Shown: in pieces, positions 27,064 to 35,446 of the stretch
How positions within the stretch are numbered: position 1 is the stretch's first letter
How the letters are laid out: each line of letters begins with the position of its first letter
Source of the DNA: Cupriavidus pauculus
Lineage (GTDB): Bacteria; Pseudomonadota; Gammaproteobacteria; Burkholderiales; Burkholderiaceae
Reading direction: 5' to 3'
Length of the DNA: 64,000 nt
Assembly (NCBI RefSeq): GCF_008801835.1
Contig: NZ_VZOW01000001.1
Coordinates: forward strand, 310,001-374,000
The notes under the pieces: generated by a model
Told to the model about the DNA's origin: nothing
The model's input: only the letters and a program-made list of their open reading frames with translations
Database searches by the model: none
Made by a program: the position numbers and the translations under genes

Positions 27064-27963
27064 ATGCTGTCGCGCCTGGCAAACAATCGTCACGCATTGG
27101 GCCTGCTGTTTATGCTGCCCACCGCATTGCTACTGCTGGTCTTTCTGACGTATCCGCTTGGGCTGGGCGTCTGGCTCGGTTTTACCGATACCAAGATCGG
27201 ACGGATCGGCGAGTGGATCGGCATGGCCAATTACACCTATCTGGCCGGCGATTCGTTAACGCAACTGGCGCTGTTCAACACCATTTTCTACACGCTGATC
27301 GCGAGCGTACTCAAGTTTGTACTCGGGCTGTGGCTGGCGCTGATTCTGAACAGGAACCTGCCGTTCAAATCGTTTTTCCGTGCTGTGGTGTTGCTGCCTT
27401 GGATCGTGCCGACGGCGCTGTCGGCGCTGGCCTTCTGGTGGATCTACGACGCACAGTTCTCGATTATCAGCTGGACGCTGGTGAAACTGGGATGGATTGA
27501 CCGCTATATCGATTTTCTTGGCGATCCGTGGCTGGCGCGCTTTTCCACCATCGCGGCCAATGTCTGGCGCGGCATTCCCTTTGTCGCCATTTCGCTGCTG
27601 GCCGGTTTGCAGACCATTTCTCCAACGCTGTATGAAGCGGCGTCGATCGATGGCGTGACGCCGTGGCAGCAATTCCGCTATGTCACTTTGCCGTTGCTGA
27701 CGCCGATTATCGCGGTCGTCATGACGTTTTCGGTGCTGTTCACCTTTACCGATTTCCAGCTGATCTATGTGCTGACGCGCGGCGGCCCGCTCAATGCCAC
27801 ACACCTGATGGCCACGCTTTCCTTCCAGCGTGCGATTCCGGGCGGATCGCTTGGCGAAGGCGCGGCGCTAGCGACGATGATGGTGCCGTTTCTGCTGGCG
27901 GCCATCATGTTTTCCTACTTCGGACTGCAACGGCGCGGCTGGCAACAGGGAGGCGACAAATGA
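27064..27963 (+). CDS. Carbohydrate ABC transporter permease 1 (MalF/UgpA-like)
   Basis: 299 residues from ATG at 27064 (MLSRLANNRHALGLLFMLPTALLLL), after GGAGAGAAACACC. Six spans. The EAA loop reads YEAASIDGVTPWQQFRYVTLPLLTPI, the coupling helix contacting the ATPase. The opening and length match the short MalF-type subunits of CUT1 importers. It overlaps the next gene by 4 bases, and partners with it as a heterodimer in the inner membrane. Confidence 0.93.
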   Translation: MLSRLANNRHALGLLFMLPTALLLLVFLTYPLGLGVWLGFTDTKIGRIGEWIGMANYTYLAGDSLTQLALFNTIFYTLIASVLKFVLGLWLALILNRNLPFKSFFRAVVLLPWIVPTALSALAFWWIYDAQFSIISWTLVKLGWIDRYIDFLGDPWLARFSTIAANVWRGIPFVAISLLAGLQTISPTLYEAASIDGVTPWQQFRYVTLPLLTPIIAVVMTFSVLFTFTDFQLIYVLTRGGPLNATHLMATLSFQRAIPGGSLGEGAALATMMVPFLLAAIMFSYFGLQRRGWQQGGDK

Positions 27964-28841
27964 AGCGCGATCCGGCATCGGCCAATGAACAGCAAGGCAT
28001 GGATTATTTGCAGTCCGTGCCGCGCCGCTGGGTCACGCTTTATATCCCGCTTGGGGTGTTCGTGTTTGTCCTGCTGTTTCCGTTTTACTGGATGGCGATT
28101 ACGGCATTCAAGCCCGATGGCGAACTGCTGATGCAAAGCGCCAATCCGTTCCTGGTGGTGGCGCCCACGCTGGCGCATTTCAAGAAGCTGCTGTTCGACA
28201 CGCCCTACCCGGCCTGGCTGCTCAACACCGTGCTGGTTTCGACGGTCTCGACATTTGCGTCGCTGGCGGCAAGCGTGCTGGCCGCCTACGCGATCGAGCG
28301 ATTGCGCTTTCAAGGCGCCAAGCAGGTGGGTCTGGCGATTTTCCTGGCCTATCTGATTCCACCTTCGATCTTGTTTATTCCGTTGGCATCGATCGTGTTC
28401 CAGCTTGGTTTGTTCGATACGCGCTGGGCGCTGATCCTGACCTATCCGACTTTCCTGATTCCGTTCTGCACCTGGCTGCTGATGGGCTATTTCCGCTCGA
28501 TCCCTTACGAACTCGAGGAATGCGCGCTGATCGACGGCGCCACGCGCTGGGAAATCCTGGTGAAAATCATCCTGCCGCTGGCCGTGCCTGGCCTGATCTC
28601 GGCCGGGATTTTCGCCTTCACGCTGTCCTGGAATGAATTCATCTACGCGCTGACCTTTATTTCGTCCTCGGAGGTGAAAACCGTGCCGGTCGGCATCGTC
28701 ACCGAACTGGTCGAAGGCGATGTCTACCACTGGGGCGCGCTCATGGCAGGCGCCCTGCTCGGATCGCTGCCGGTGGCCGTGGTGTACTCGTTTTTCGTTG
28801 AGTACTACGTGTCCGGAATGACCGGCGCCGTCAAGGAATAA
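27960..28841 (+). CDS. Carbohydrate ABC transporter permease 2 (MalG/UgpE-like)
   Basis: 293 residues; ATG at 27960 overlaps the stop of the first permease (ATGA). Six spans (YIPLGVFVFVLLFPFYWMAI first). The EAA motif is ELEECALIDGATRWEILVKIILPLAVPG. Together with the upstream permease it forms the membrane channel. It is the last gene of the dehydratase-transporter operon, and an 11-bp inverted repeat ~90 bp downstream may end the transcript. Confidence 0.93.
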   Translation: MKRDPASANEQQGMDYLQSVPRRWVTLYIPLGVFVFVLLFPFYWMAITAFKPDGELLMQSANPFLVVAPTLAHFKKLLFDTPYPAWLLNTVLVSTVSTFASLAASVLAAYAIERLRFQGAKQVGLAIFLAYLIPPSILFIPLASIVFQLGLFDTRWALILTYPTFLIPFCTWLLMGYFRSIPYELEECALIDGATRWEILVKIILPLAVPGLISAGIFAFTLSWNEFIYALTFISSSEVKTVPVGIVTELVEGDVYHWGALMAGALLGSLPVAVVYSFFVEYYVSGMTGAVKE

Positions 28842-28932
28842 CCGGGCCGCGCTAAAGCCCCGACGCTGGCGCGAACCCCTGCCCCGTCCACCGCAGTTTT
28901 TGGCCGTGCAGCTTTCGGTTTGTTAAGACACC

Positions 28933-28958
28933 ATTGCGATAAGAAAACTTATCGCAAT
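28933..28958. terminator. 11-bp perfect inverted repeat with AAAA loop
   Basis: ATTGCGATAAG, AAAA, CTTATCGCAAT. It lies 92 bp after the ABC operon. The stem is AT-rich and there is no T-run, so it is a weak terminator; its symmetry would equally suit a protein-binding site. Confidence 0.4.
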
Positions 28959-29023
28959 AGCATTGAGCGGGATCGCAACCACACGTTATTGACGTCGCCT
29001 ATCGTCGCGCGAAAGATCCAATG

Positions 29024-29046
29024 AAAAAGGGGCGCCGAAGCGCCCC
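29024..29046 (-). terminator. Rho-independent terminator of the yefM-yoeB operon
   Basis: On the minus strand GGGGCGC, TTCG, GCGCCCC then TTTTT: a 7-bp all-GC stem, the very stable UUCG tetraloop and a U-tract. It begins 6 bases after the toxin stop. Confidence 0.9.
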
Positions 29047-29051
29047 TTGGG

Positions 29052-29354
29052 TCAATAGTGCTGACGGCACTGCAATACGTAAGTCGTACCATCCTGGACG
29101 ATGTAGACCAGACGGTCAGACTTTGTGATCCGCCGCGACCAGAACCCGGTCAAGTCGCCTTTCAGAGGTTCCGGCTTGCCGGTGCCCTTGAATGGGTCAC
29201 GGGCAATCTCCTCGAGGAGCCCGTTGATCTCCTCCACGATCCGCATGTCATGCTGCTGCCAGTACAGATAATCAGCCCATGCGTGTGTGGAGAAACCTAC
29301 TTTGCAGCTATTTTCAGCGACTGCCTTGTTCTTCGACTTTTGCTTTTGAGACAT
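29052..29354 (-). CDS. yoeB: YoeB-family toxin (mRNA interferase) with N-terminal extension
   Basis: 100 residues. From residue 21 it matches YoeB: WADYLYWQQHDMRIVEEIN, KGTGKPEPLKGDLTGFWSRR, DRLVYIVQDG, and the end RQHY. The catalytic residues of E. coli YoeB (Glu46, Arg65, His83) correspond to Glu62, Arg81 and His99, a constant 16-residue shift, so the protein is intact with a 16-residue basic lead (MSQKQKSKNKAVAENS). YoeB is a RelE-fold ribosome-dependent endoribonuclease. There is no alternative start closer to the core, and the start lies within the antitoxin gene with a 41-bp overlap. The terminator follows directly. Confidence 0.92.
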   Translation of the reverse strand: MSQKQKSKNKAVAENSCKVGFSTHAWADYLYWQQHDMRIVEEINGLLEEIARDPFKGTGKPEPLKGDLTGFWSRRITKSDRLVYIVQDGTTYVLQCRQHY

Positions 29355-29604
29355 TTAGTGGCAGTTCCTTGATGGAGGTCTTGCCAGCTCGAAACTCGGC
29401 GATGGATTCGCGCAGCCGTGCGGCGTTCTTCTCGGAACCCAGCAGATGCAGTGTTTCCTGCATGCTGTTGTAGTCCTCGAGAGACATCAGCACGACATGC
29501 TCGCCGCGCTGTCGCGTAATGACAGTGGGCTCATGGTCCTTGCAGACCGAATCCAACGCCTGCTTGAAGCAGGCCCGCGCCTCGCTAAAAGTCATGACGT
29601 TCAT
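29314..29604 (-). CDS. yefM: YefM/Phd-family antitoxin
   Basis: 96 residues from ATG at 29604 (MNVMTFSEARACFKQALDSV), preceded by AGAGAGGT. The N-terminal half is the Phd/YefM DNA-binding fold (TFSEAR, DHEPTVITRQRGEHVVLMSLEDYNSMQETLHLL); the C-terminal half is the toxin-binding tail (RESIAEFRAGKTS). It neutralises YoeB and represses the operon. Its 3' end overlaps the toxin start by 41 bp, so the two are coupled. It has ~13 residues more than E. coli YefM at the C-terminus, which may correspond to the toxin's N-terminal extension. Confidence 0.92.
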   Translation of the reverse strand: MNVMTFSEARACFKQALDSVCKDHEPTVITRQRGEHVVLMSLEDYNSMQETLHLLGSEKNAARLRESIAEFRAGKTSIKELPLNVSKAKVEEQGSR

Positions 29605-29752
29605 ACACTTACCTCTCTGCACCCAAGCGGCGTCGTTTGCGCCAGCCCAAGCAGTTGTGCTTGCCTTGGTCCCGCAACAAGGTATGGGGGTCGGGACTAA
29701 ACCCTCGTAGACCGACGAATCGGTTTTACGATTGCTCACCTAGCGCAAACAT

Positions 29753-29769
29753 TGTACGGAACTTTGTAC
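29753..29769. promoter_or_regulatory. YefM-type operator: two TTGTACG elements 12 bp apart
   Basis: TGTAC at 29753-29757 and again at 29765-29769, each as TTGTACG, spaced by 12 bp. E. coli YefM-YoeB binds TGTACA cores with the same 12-bp separation, as I recall. They lie about 150 bp upstream of the antitoxin start, implying a leader. The rest of 29605-30048 shows no gene. Confidence 0.6.
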
Positions 29770-30048
29770 GCCGCAGCAAGCAACCGTCGACCGGATCGCT
29801 GTAGGTCTAAAACCGCACATTTATACAGGGGGCTGGCGATTCAGGGCGATGCCCCTCTGGTGACGAGGGTGCGCAGTATGGGGCAAGAAAATGGGGGTAA
29901 CGACTGGGGGAGAAAGCAGCGATGGGCGTGAATGACGCGCGGCTTGCAGCCGGTGCACCTCATCGGATCTCGCATCGGCCAACCGCTCGCGCCCATTGCG
30001 TTCTCCATGCAACGGGCGCGTTCTACGTTGGCGTCAGGGCATGTCGCC

Positions 30049-31908
30049 TCAGTCGTCCAGCAGCGACAGATCGCGCACAGCGCCCTTGTCGGCCGATGTG
30101 ACGAGCTTGGCGTAGGCCTTGAGGGCGCCGGATACGTTGCGCGGGCGCGCTTTTGCCGGCTTCCAGCCCTTGGCGTCCTGCTCGGCACGGCGGCGCGCCA
30201 GTTCGTCGTCCGACAGCAGCACGTTGATGGTGCGATTCGGGATGTCGATGCGGATGCGGTCGCCGTCGCGCACCAGCCCGATGGCGCCACCCGCGGCGGC
30301 CTCGGGCGAGCAGTGGCCGATCGACAGGCCCGACGTGCCGCCCGAGAAGCGGCCGTCGGTCAGCAATGCGCACGCCTTGCCCAGCCCCTTGGACTTGATG
30401 TAGCTGGTCGGGTACAGCATTTCCTGCATGCCGGGGCCGCCCTTCGGGCCCTCGTAGCGGACGATCACCACGTCGCCGGCCTTCACCTTGCCGTTGAGAA
30501 TGTTCTCAACGGCTTCATCTTGCGATTCGGTGACATGCGCGGTGCCTTCGAACACGAGGATGCTCTCGTCCACGCCCGCGGTCTTCACGACGCAGCCGTC
30601 CAGCGCGATATTCCCGGTCAGCACGGCCAGGCCGCCTTCCTTCGAGAACGCATGTTCGTAGGACCGGATGCACCCCTCGGCGCGATCGGTATCCAGGCTC
30701 GGCCAACGCGTGCTCTGGCTGAACGCCACCTGCGTCGGGATGCCGGCCGGACCCGCCATGTAGAACGTCCTGACGGCGTCGTCCTGCGTGCGCGTGATGT
30801 CCCATTGTTCCAGCGCGTCCCCGAGCGTCGGTGCGTGGACCGTCGGCACGTCGGTGTGCAGCTTTCCGGCGCGCTCCAGCTCGCCCAGGATGGCCATGAT
30901 GCCGCCGGCGCGGTGCACGTCCTCGATGTGGTACTTGTTGGTGTTGGGCGCCACCTTGCACAACTGCGGCACGACGCGCGACAGGCGGTCGATATCGGTC
31001 ATCGTGAAGTCGATACCGGCCTCCTGCGCGATGGCCAGCAAGTGCAGGATGGTGTTGGTGGATCCGCCCATGGCGATATCGAGCGTCATGGCGTTTTCAA
31101 ACGCCTTGAATCCGACCGAGCGCGGCAGTACGCGTTCATCTTCGGCTTCGTAGTACTGGCGCGCCAGTTCGACGATGCGGCGGCCAGCGCGGCGGAACAG
31201 TTGCTCGCGATCCGCGTGCGTGGCCACCACCGTGCCGTTGCCGGGCAGCGACAGACCGAGCGCTTCGGTCAGGCAGTTCATCGAATTGGCGGTGAACATG
31301 CCCGAGCACGAACCGCAGGTCGGGCACGCCGAGCGTTCCACTTCGGCCACATCGGCGTCGGAATACGACGTGTCGGCCGCGATCACCATGGCGTCCACCA
31401 AATCGAGCTTCTTGAATTCGAGCTTCTTGGTGACGGGGTTGGCCAGCTGCGTCTTGCCTGCTTCCATCGGACCGCCGGACACGAAGATCACGGGGATGTT
31501 CAGGCGCATGGCGGCCATCAGCATGCCCGGCGTGATCTTGTCGCAATTGGAAATGCACACCAGCGCGTCGGCGCAGTGCGCATTGACCATGTATTCGACG
31601 GAATCGGCAATGATTTCGCGGCTCGGCAACGAATACAGCATGCCGTCATGGCCCATGGCGATGCCGTCGTCCACGGCGATGGTGTTGAATTCCTTGGCAA
31701 CGCCACCGGCGGCCTCGATCTCGCGCGCGACCAGTTGGCCGAGATCCTTCAAATGGACGTGTCCGGGCACGAACTGGGTGAACGAATTGGCCACCGCGAT
31801 GATCGGCTTGGAAAAATCTTCGTCTTTCATGCCGGTGGCGCGCCACAGCGAGCGGGCGCCCGCCATGTTGCGGCCGGCGGTGGATGTTTTGGAACGGTAT
31901 GCGGGCAT
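30049..31908 (-). CDS. ilvD: Dihydroxy-acid dehydratase
   Basis: 619 residues, normal length (E. coli 616). It converts 2,3-dihydroxy-isovalerate or -methylvalerate to the 2-keto acids in valine, isoleucine and pantothenate synthesis. FeS ligands show as Cys122 ([11 protein letters not shown]) and the [10 protein letters not shown] cluster at 195-201; [25 protein letters not shown] is the C-terminal active-site stretch. It is close to the E. coli-type [4Fe-4S] enzymes. It is only distantly related to the aldonate dehydratase at 22625 and is probably the housekeeping biosynthetic gene. It is monocistronic here, divergent from the polysaccharide operon. Confidence 0.96.
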   Translation of the reverse strand: MPAYRSKTSTAGRNMAGARSLWRATGMKDEDFSKPIIAVANSFTQFVPGHVHLKDLGQLVAREIEAAGGVAKEFNTIAVDDGIAMGHDGMLYSLPSREIIADSVEYMVNAHCADALVCISNCDKITPGMLMAAMRLNIPVIFVSGGPMEAGKTQLANPVTKKLEFKKLDLVDAMVIAADTSYSDADVAEVERSACPTCGSCSGMFTANSMNCLTEALGLSLPGNGTVVATHADREQLFRRAGRRIVELARQYYEAEDERVLPRSVGFKAFENAMTLDIAMGGSTNTILHLLAIAQEAGIDFTMTDIDRLSRVVPQLCKVAPNTNKYHIEDVHRAGGIMAILGELERAGKLHTDVPTVHAPTLGDALEQWDITRTQDDAVRTFYMAGPAGIPTQVAFSQSTRWPSLDTDRAEGCIRSYEHAFSKEGGLAVLTGNIALDGCVVKTAGVDESILVFEGTAHVTESQDEAVENILNGKVKAGDVVIVRYEGPKGGPGMQEMLYPTSYIKSKGLGKACALLTDGRFSGGTSGLSIGHCSPEAAAGGAIGLVRDGDRIRIDIPNRTINVLLSDDELARRRAEQDAKGWKPAKARPRNVSGALKAYAKLVTSADKGAVRDLSLLDD

Positions 31909-32712
31909 TGTGGGAACTGAGTGATTTCGCGATTGAGTTGCGGACCACGGGGTGACGGCCGCGCGCCCGTGCGAACAACCTCTTGAGCTGTGCTCTGGGC
32001 GAAAAGTCGCGATTATCCCATATCGCCTCGCCCAACCGGGCGCGCGGCCTCGTCGGTAGACCGGGTCGGTTCCGCGGGGCTCCTACGGAACACCGGCAGG
32101 CCCGTCGCTGCATCGCCGCAAAAACTGTCGCCATCCCGGCCCTGCCGATGGGCTGACAATGCGAGCAGGCGATGCGGCGCGCAAAAGAAAAACGCGCCCG
32201 GTTCAACCAAAATTGGTGGATCCGTGCGCTGAAAAATTAAGTTCCGATTAACGTAAGCGCTTAGAAATCAGCAGCTTGCTTACGTGGCAAAGGCGCGCGA
32301 CGTCCACTCGCGCAGCGATATAAGTATGGTGATACACAGGCCTTACACATTCTTACAGCAAGCCACCGCCAACTTGTCTAACTTTGAAGCGACTCAGCGT
32401 TGCGATGCACCAATCGCGCAGCGCTGGACGGTAGTTTCCATGGCGTTCGCGCCTTCAATGAAGTACTCGTTCGTGCCTGCCGATGCGGCTCGCGCACGAT
32501 CGAATCAACGGATCGGTCAACACGATCCTCATGCCTGTTCCGGCGACGTAGCAACGGCCCGGGACAACGGCACATAACAGCTGCTTGGGGGACGTGGGCA
32601 CCTCTGCACCGAACGAGCCATCCGCTCGGGCGGCAGGGAAGTGCTGTCTGCGAAAACACAACCGCAATCGTATCGGCGATCGCGGAAGACCACCTTTTAC
32701 CCGGGAGTTCGC
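31909..32712. other. 804-bp divergent intergenic region
   Basis: The gap lies between ilvD and the polysaccharide operon. It includes an 8-bp inverted repeat ACGTAAGC (32251-32258) and GCTTACGT (32278-32285) with a 19-bp centre. Small open frames here have poor composition and I do not support any of them as genes. It probably holds both promoters and a long leader for the operon. Confidence 0.5.
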
Positions 32713-34044
32713 ATGGACAACAATTCCGACCGCAAGCCGACTGTGCCAACGCGCCTGCCGCCGTCGCAGCGGCCGCAGCCGCAGGGCGAATCCCTGGCGC
32801 CGCGCCGTGCCGGCTCGCTGAGCCTGCGCCCCGTCTGGCAGGTGGTGCCGCGGCTTGCCAGCTATGGCATGGTCGCCTTCATCATCTGGGTCATCCTGTC
32901 GGTGATGTTCCCGTACGTGTTCACGCGATCTTCGGAGCGGGCCATCGTCAATAGTCCGGTGACGCTGATCACCACACCTGTCGAAGGCATCGTCACCAAA
33001 CAGGCCGTGCCGGTTGGCGCAGCATTCAAGGCGGGCCAGGCCCTGATGGGACTACAGAATCCGAACCTGGATCGCGCGTTGCTGATGGAGCTGACCGGCA
33101 AGCAGCTCGATAACCAGAAGCGGCTGGAGGCTGCCCGCAGCAAGCTGGACGGCGACCGTGCGCGACTCGCATCCACCAGCGACGACGTCAAGCGTTACCA
33201 GTCCGCCGCGCAGCGCGAGCATGCCTCGAAGATCCGCGGCATCGAGGCGCGACTGGCCGTCGCCAAACAACAGATCGACGCGCAGCAGGATGTGGTCAAC
33301 CGCAATCAGGCGATGCAGTGGGCAGGCGCGGTCAGCCAGGCCTACACCGACGCCTCGCGCAACCAGCTGACGGTGCTAGCCGGCGCGCGCGATGCGATCC
33401 AGGCGGAGCTCGACACCGCGCGCAACAGCAGCGAGGCCGCCCGCAGCAAGGTCTACAGCTCCAGCACCGATGGCGCCGTCGGGGCGCTGACGCAACGTAC
33501 CGACGAACTCAAGGCCGAAATCATCCAGCTCGAAGCCGAGGTCAAACAGCTGGAAGACTACGGCGCACAGGTCGACAAGCTGGTTGCCGCCGAGCAGCAG
33601 CGGCTGGACCGCGTTTCCAATCTCGATATCAAGGCGTATGCGGACGGCATTGTCGAAGACGTGCTGGCGCCGCCGGGCACGCGCGTGTCGGCCGGCGCCA
33701 CGCTGATGCGCGCCACCAACTGCGCGGCGCCGAGTGTGGTGGCGGTGTTCCCGCGCAGCCTCAGCAAGGACCTGTTGCCTGGCGCCAAGGTCACCGTGCT
33801 CGTCGATGGCGTCGCCACGCCGCAGCCCGGCAAGGTCGCAGAAATCCTGCCGCGCGCGCCAGACGGCGACCAGGCGCGCTATTTCGTGCCGTTCCCGCCC
33901 ATCGAGAAAAACGAAATCTATCTGATTGCCAAGCTCGACAAGCCGCTGCCCGATCTGCCCGGCGCAGGCAAGACGGACCGTTGCGCACTCGGCCACTGGG
34001 CCAAGGTCAGTCTCGACCGCCCGTGGTTTCGCCGGCTGATCTGA
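32713..34044 (+). CDS. HlyD-family periplasmic adaptor of polysaccharide operon
   Basis: 443 residues from ATG at 32713, with GGGAGTTCGC before it. One membrane span (VAFIIWVILSVMFPYVF) near residue 55-72 anchors it to the inner membrane. A split barrel-sandwich domain flanks a long coiled coil of ~190 residues: TTPVEGIVTKQAVPVGAAFKAGQALMGLQNP before it, IKAYADGIVEDVLAPPGTRVSAGATLMRATN after. A basic end follows. It is like the adaptors of tripartite exporters and distantly like Alg44 without PilZ. As first gene of the operon it probably links the synthase to the outer-membrane lipoprotein encoded last. Confidence 0.85.
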   Translation: MDNNSDRKPTVPTRLPPSQRPQPQGESLAPRRAGSLSLRPVWQVVPRLASYGMVAFIIWVILSVMFPYVFTRSSERAIVNSPVTLITTPVEGIVTKQAVPVGAAFKAGQALMGLQNPNLDRALLMELTGKQLDNQKRLEAARSKLDGDRARLASTSDDVKRYQSAAQREHASKIRGIEARLAVAKQQIDAQQDVVNRNQAMQWAGAVSQAYTDASRNQLTVLAGARDAIQAELDTARNSSEAARSKVYSSSTDGAVGALTQRTDELKAEIIQLEAEVKQLEDYGAQVDKLVAAEQQRLDRVSNLDIKAYADGIVEDVLAPPGTRVSAGATLMRATNCAAPSVVAVFPRSLSKDLLPGAKVTVLVDGVATPQPGKVAEILPRAPDGDQARYFVPFPPIEKNEIYLIAKLDKPLPDLPGAGKTDRCALGHWAKVSLDRPWFRRLI

Positions 34045-34096
34045 TCGGAGCCGATCGTTTGGTCATGTATTCAACGCCCGCAGGAAGGAGACTACC

Positions 34097-35443
34097 GTGC
34101 AGCGTACTACCGCAGGAAAACGATCCCGGGCCGCGCGCAAGCGGCTGATCGACGCATTAATGACGGCCATGCTGGCCACGCCCCTGGCGCTGTGCGCCTC
34201 GCCGGCATCCGCTGTCGATCCGCGCGAGGCGCTGCGCGAGAGCGGCTGCCAGGCGCTGACCGCCCGTGTGGCGGCGATTCCCGGCGATGGACCGGTCATG
34301 CTCGCGAGCTATGAGGCCGCGCCGGGCGGGCAGCCGCTGCCCGGGCCGCTGCAGCAATCGGCGTTCGTCTACGACAACGCGCTGGCCGGCATCGCGCTGA
34401 TCGCCTGTGGCCAGCGTGATGCCGCGCGTCGCGTGGCCGACGGCGTGGTCGCCGGCGTCACGCGCGACCGCCACTATCGCGACGGCCGCATCCGCAACGC
34501 CTATCGCGCGGGCGCCGTGCCGCAAGGACCGGTGCCATTGCCGGGATGGTGGGACGACAAGGCCAAACGCTGGTACGAGGACCGCTATCAGGTAGGCACC
34601 GCCACCGGCAATGTTGCGTGGGCCGCCCTGCTGTTGCTCGCCGCCTACGAGGGCACGCACGCGCAACGGTATCTCGATACGGCGCGCACGATGATGGCGT
34701 GGATCGACAAGGAAACCTACAACGCCGATGCGCCAGCCGCATTTGTCGGCGGGTATTTCGGCCACGAGCCGTCGCCGCAGCGGCAGGGCTGGAAATCGAC
34801 CGAGCATAACGTCGACGCCTATGCGGCCTTTCGCTGGCTTTCTCACTATGACCCCGACCCGCGCTGGCGCACCGGCGCTGACCGCGCACGGCGCTTTGTC
34901 GAATCCATGTGGCAGCCCAATGAAGGCCGCTTTGCCATCGGCACGCGCGACGATGGCCGCACGCTCAACGCAGCGCCCTCGGCGCTCGATGCATCGCTCT
35001 GGCCGTTGATCGCCATTCCCGACGCCGCCGGCAACTGGCAACGCGCGCTCGACTGGGCGCGCAGCCGGCACGGCGTTCAGGGCGGCTATGGATTCAACGC
35101 GAACCCCGACGGCATCTGGACCGAAGGCACTGGCCAGGCGGCGCTGGTGCTGCGCGCCAGCGAGCGCGACGCCGCATCGCTATGGCCCGTGCTGATGGCC
35201 CAACGCGCGCCGTCGGGTCTGCTGTTCGCCACGCCGGAGGCGCGCATCCGCACTGGTCTGCAGATCGGCCCCGACTCGAAGACCGACGACTTCTATTACT
35301 TCCATCTGCCGCACCTGGGCGCCACCGCGTGGGCCGTGCTGGCGGCAGTCGGCTGGAATCCGTTCCAGCCCGGCGGCTGCCTGGGCCGCCGGTGCGATGC
35401 CGCCGCCACCGCCCCGCGGCCCGACAACCCTAGCAAGGACTGA
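34097..35443 (+). CDS. Exported (alpha/alpha)-toroid protein of polysaccharide operon, glycosidase/lyase-like
   Basis: 448 residues from GTG at 34097, with a strong GGAAGGAG. A signal peptide ends after ASPASA. The body has repeated helical pairs with aromatic and acidic residues at loop positions (FVYDNALAGIALIACG, DRYQVGTATGNVAWAALLLLAAYEGT, STEHNVDAYAAFRWL, WTEGTGQAALVL, FYYFHLPHLGATAWAVLAAVGWNPF), the look of a six-hairpin (alpha/alpha) toroid. Such proteins in polysaccharide loci cut or modify the polymer in the periplasm (GH8 BcsZ, AlgL analogues). No catalytic residues can be pinned, so function is inference. It stops 3 bases before the synthase gene. Confidence 0.65.
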   Translation: MQRTTAGKRSRAARKRLIDALMTAMLATPLALCASPASAVDPREALRESGCQALTARVAAIPGDGPVMLASYEAAPGGQPLPGPLQQSAFVYDNALAGIALIACGQRDAARRVADGVVAGVTRDRHYRDGRIRNAYRAGAVPQGPVPLPGWWDDKAKRWYEDRYQVGTATGNVAWAALLLLAAYEGTHAQRYLDTARTMMAWIDKETYNADAPAAFVGGYFGHEPSPQRQGWKSTEHNVDAYAAFRWLSHYDPDPRWRTGADRARRFVESMWQPNEGRFAIGTRDDGRTLNAAPSALDASLWPLIAIPDAAGNWQRALDWARSRHGVQGGYGFNANPDGIWTEGTGQAALVLRASERDAASLWPVLMAQRAPSGLLFATPEARIRTGLQIGPDSKTDDFYYFHLPHLGATAWAVLAAVGWNPFQPGGCLGRRCDAAATAPRPDNPSKD

Positions 35444-35446
35444 ACG

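Noticed and set aside
29932..31920. 662-codon plus-strand frame opposite ilvD
   Set aside because: Antisense shadow; ilvD is certain.
31990..32580. Small plus-strand frames in the ilvD/polysaccharide gap
   Set aside because: No RBS, no conservation-like pattern, composition typical of chance frames.
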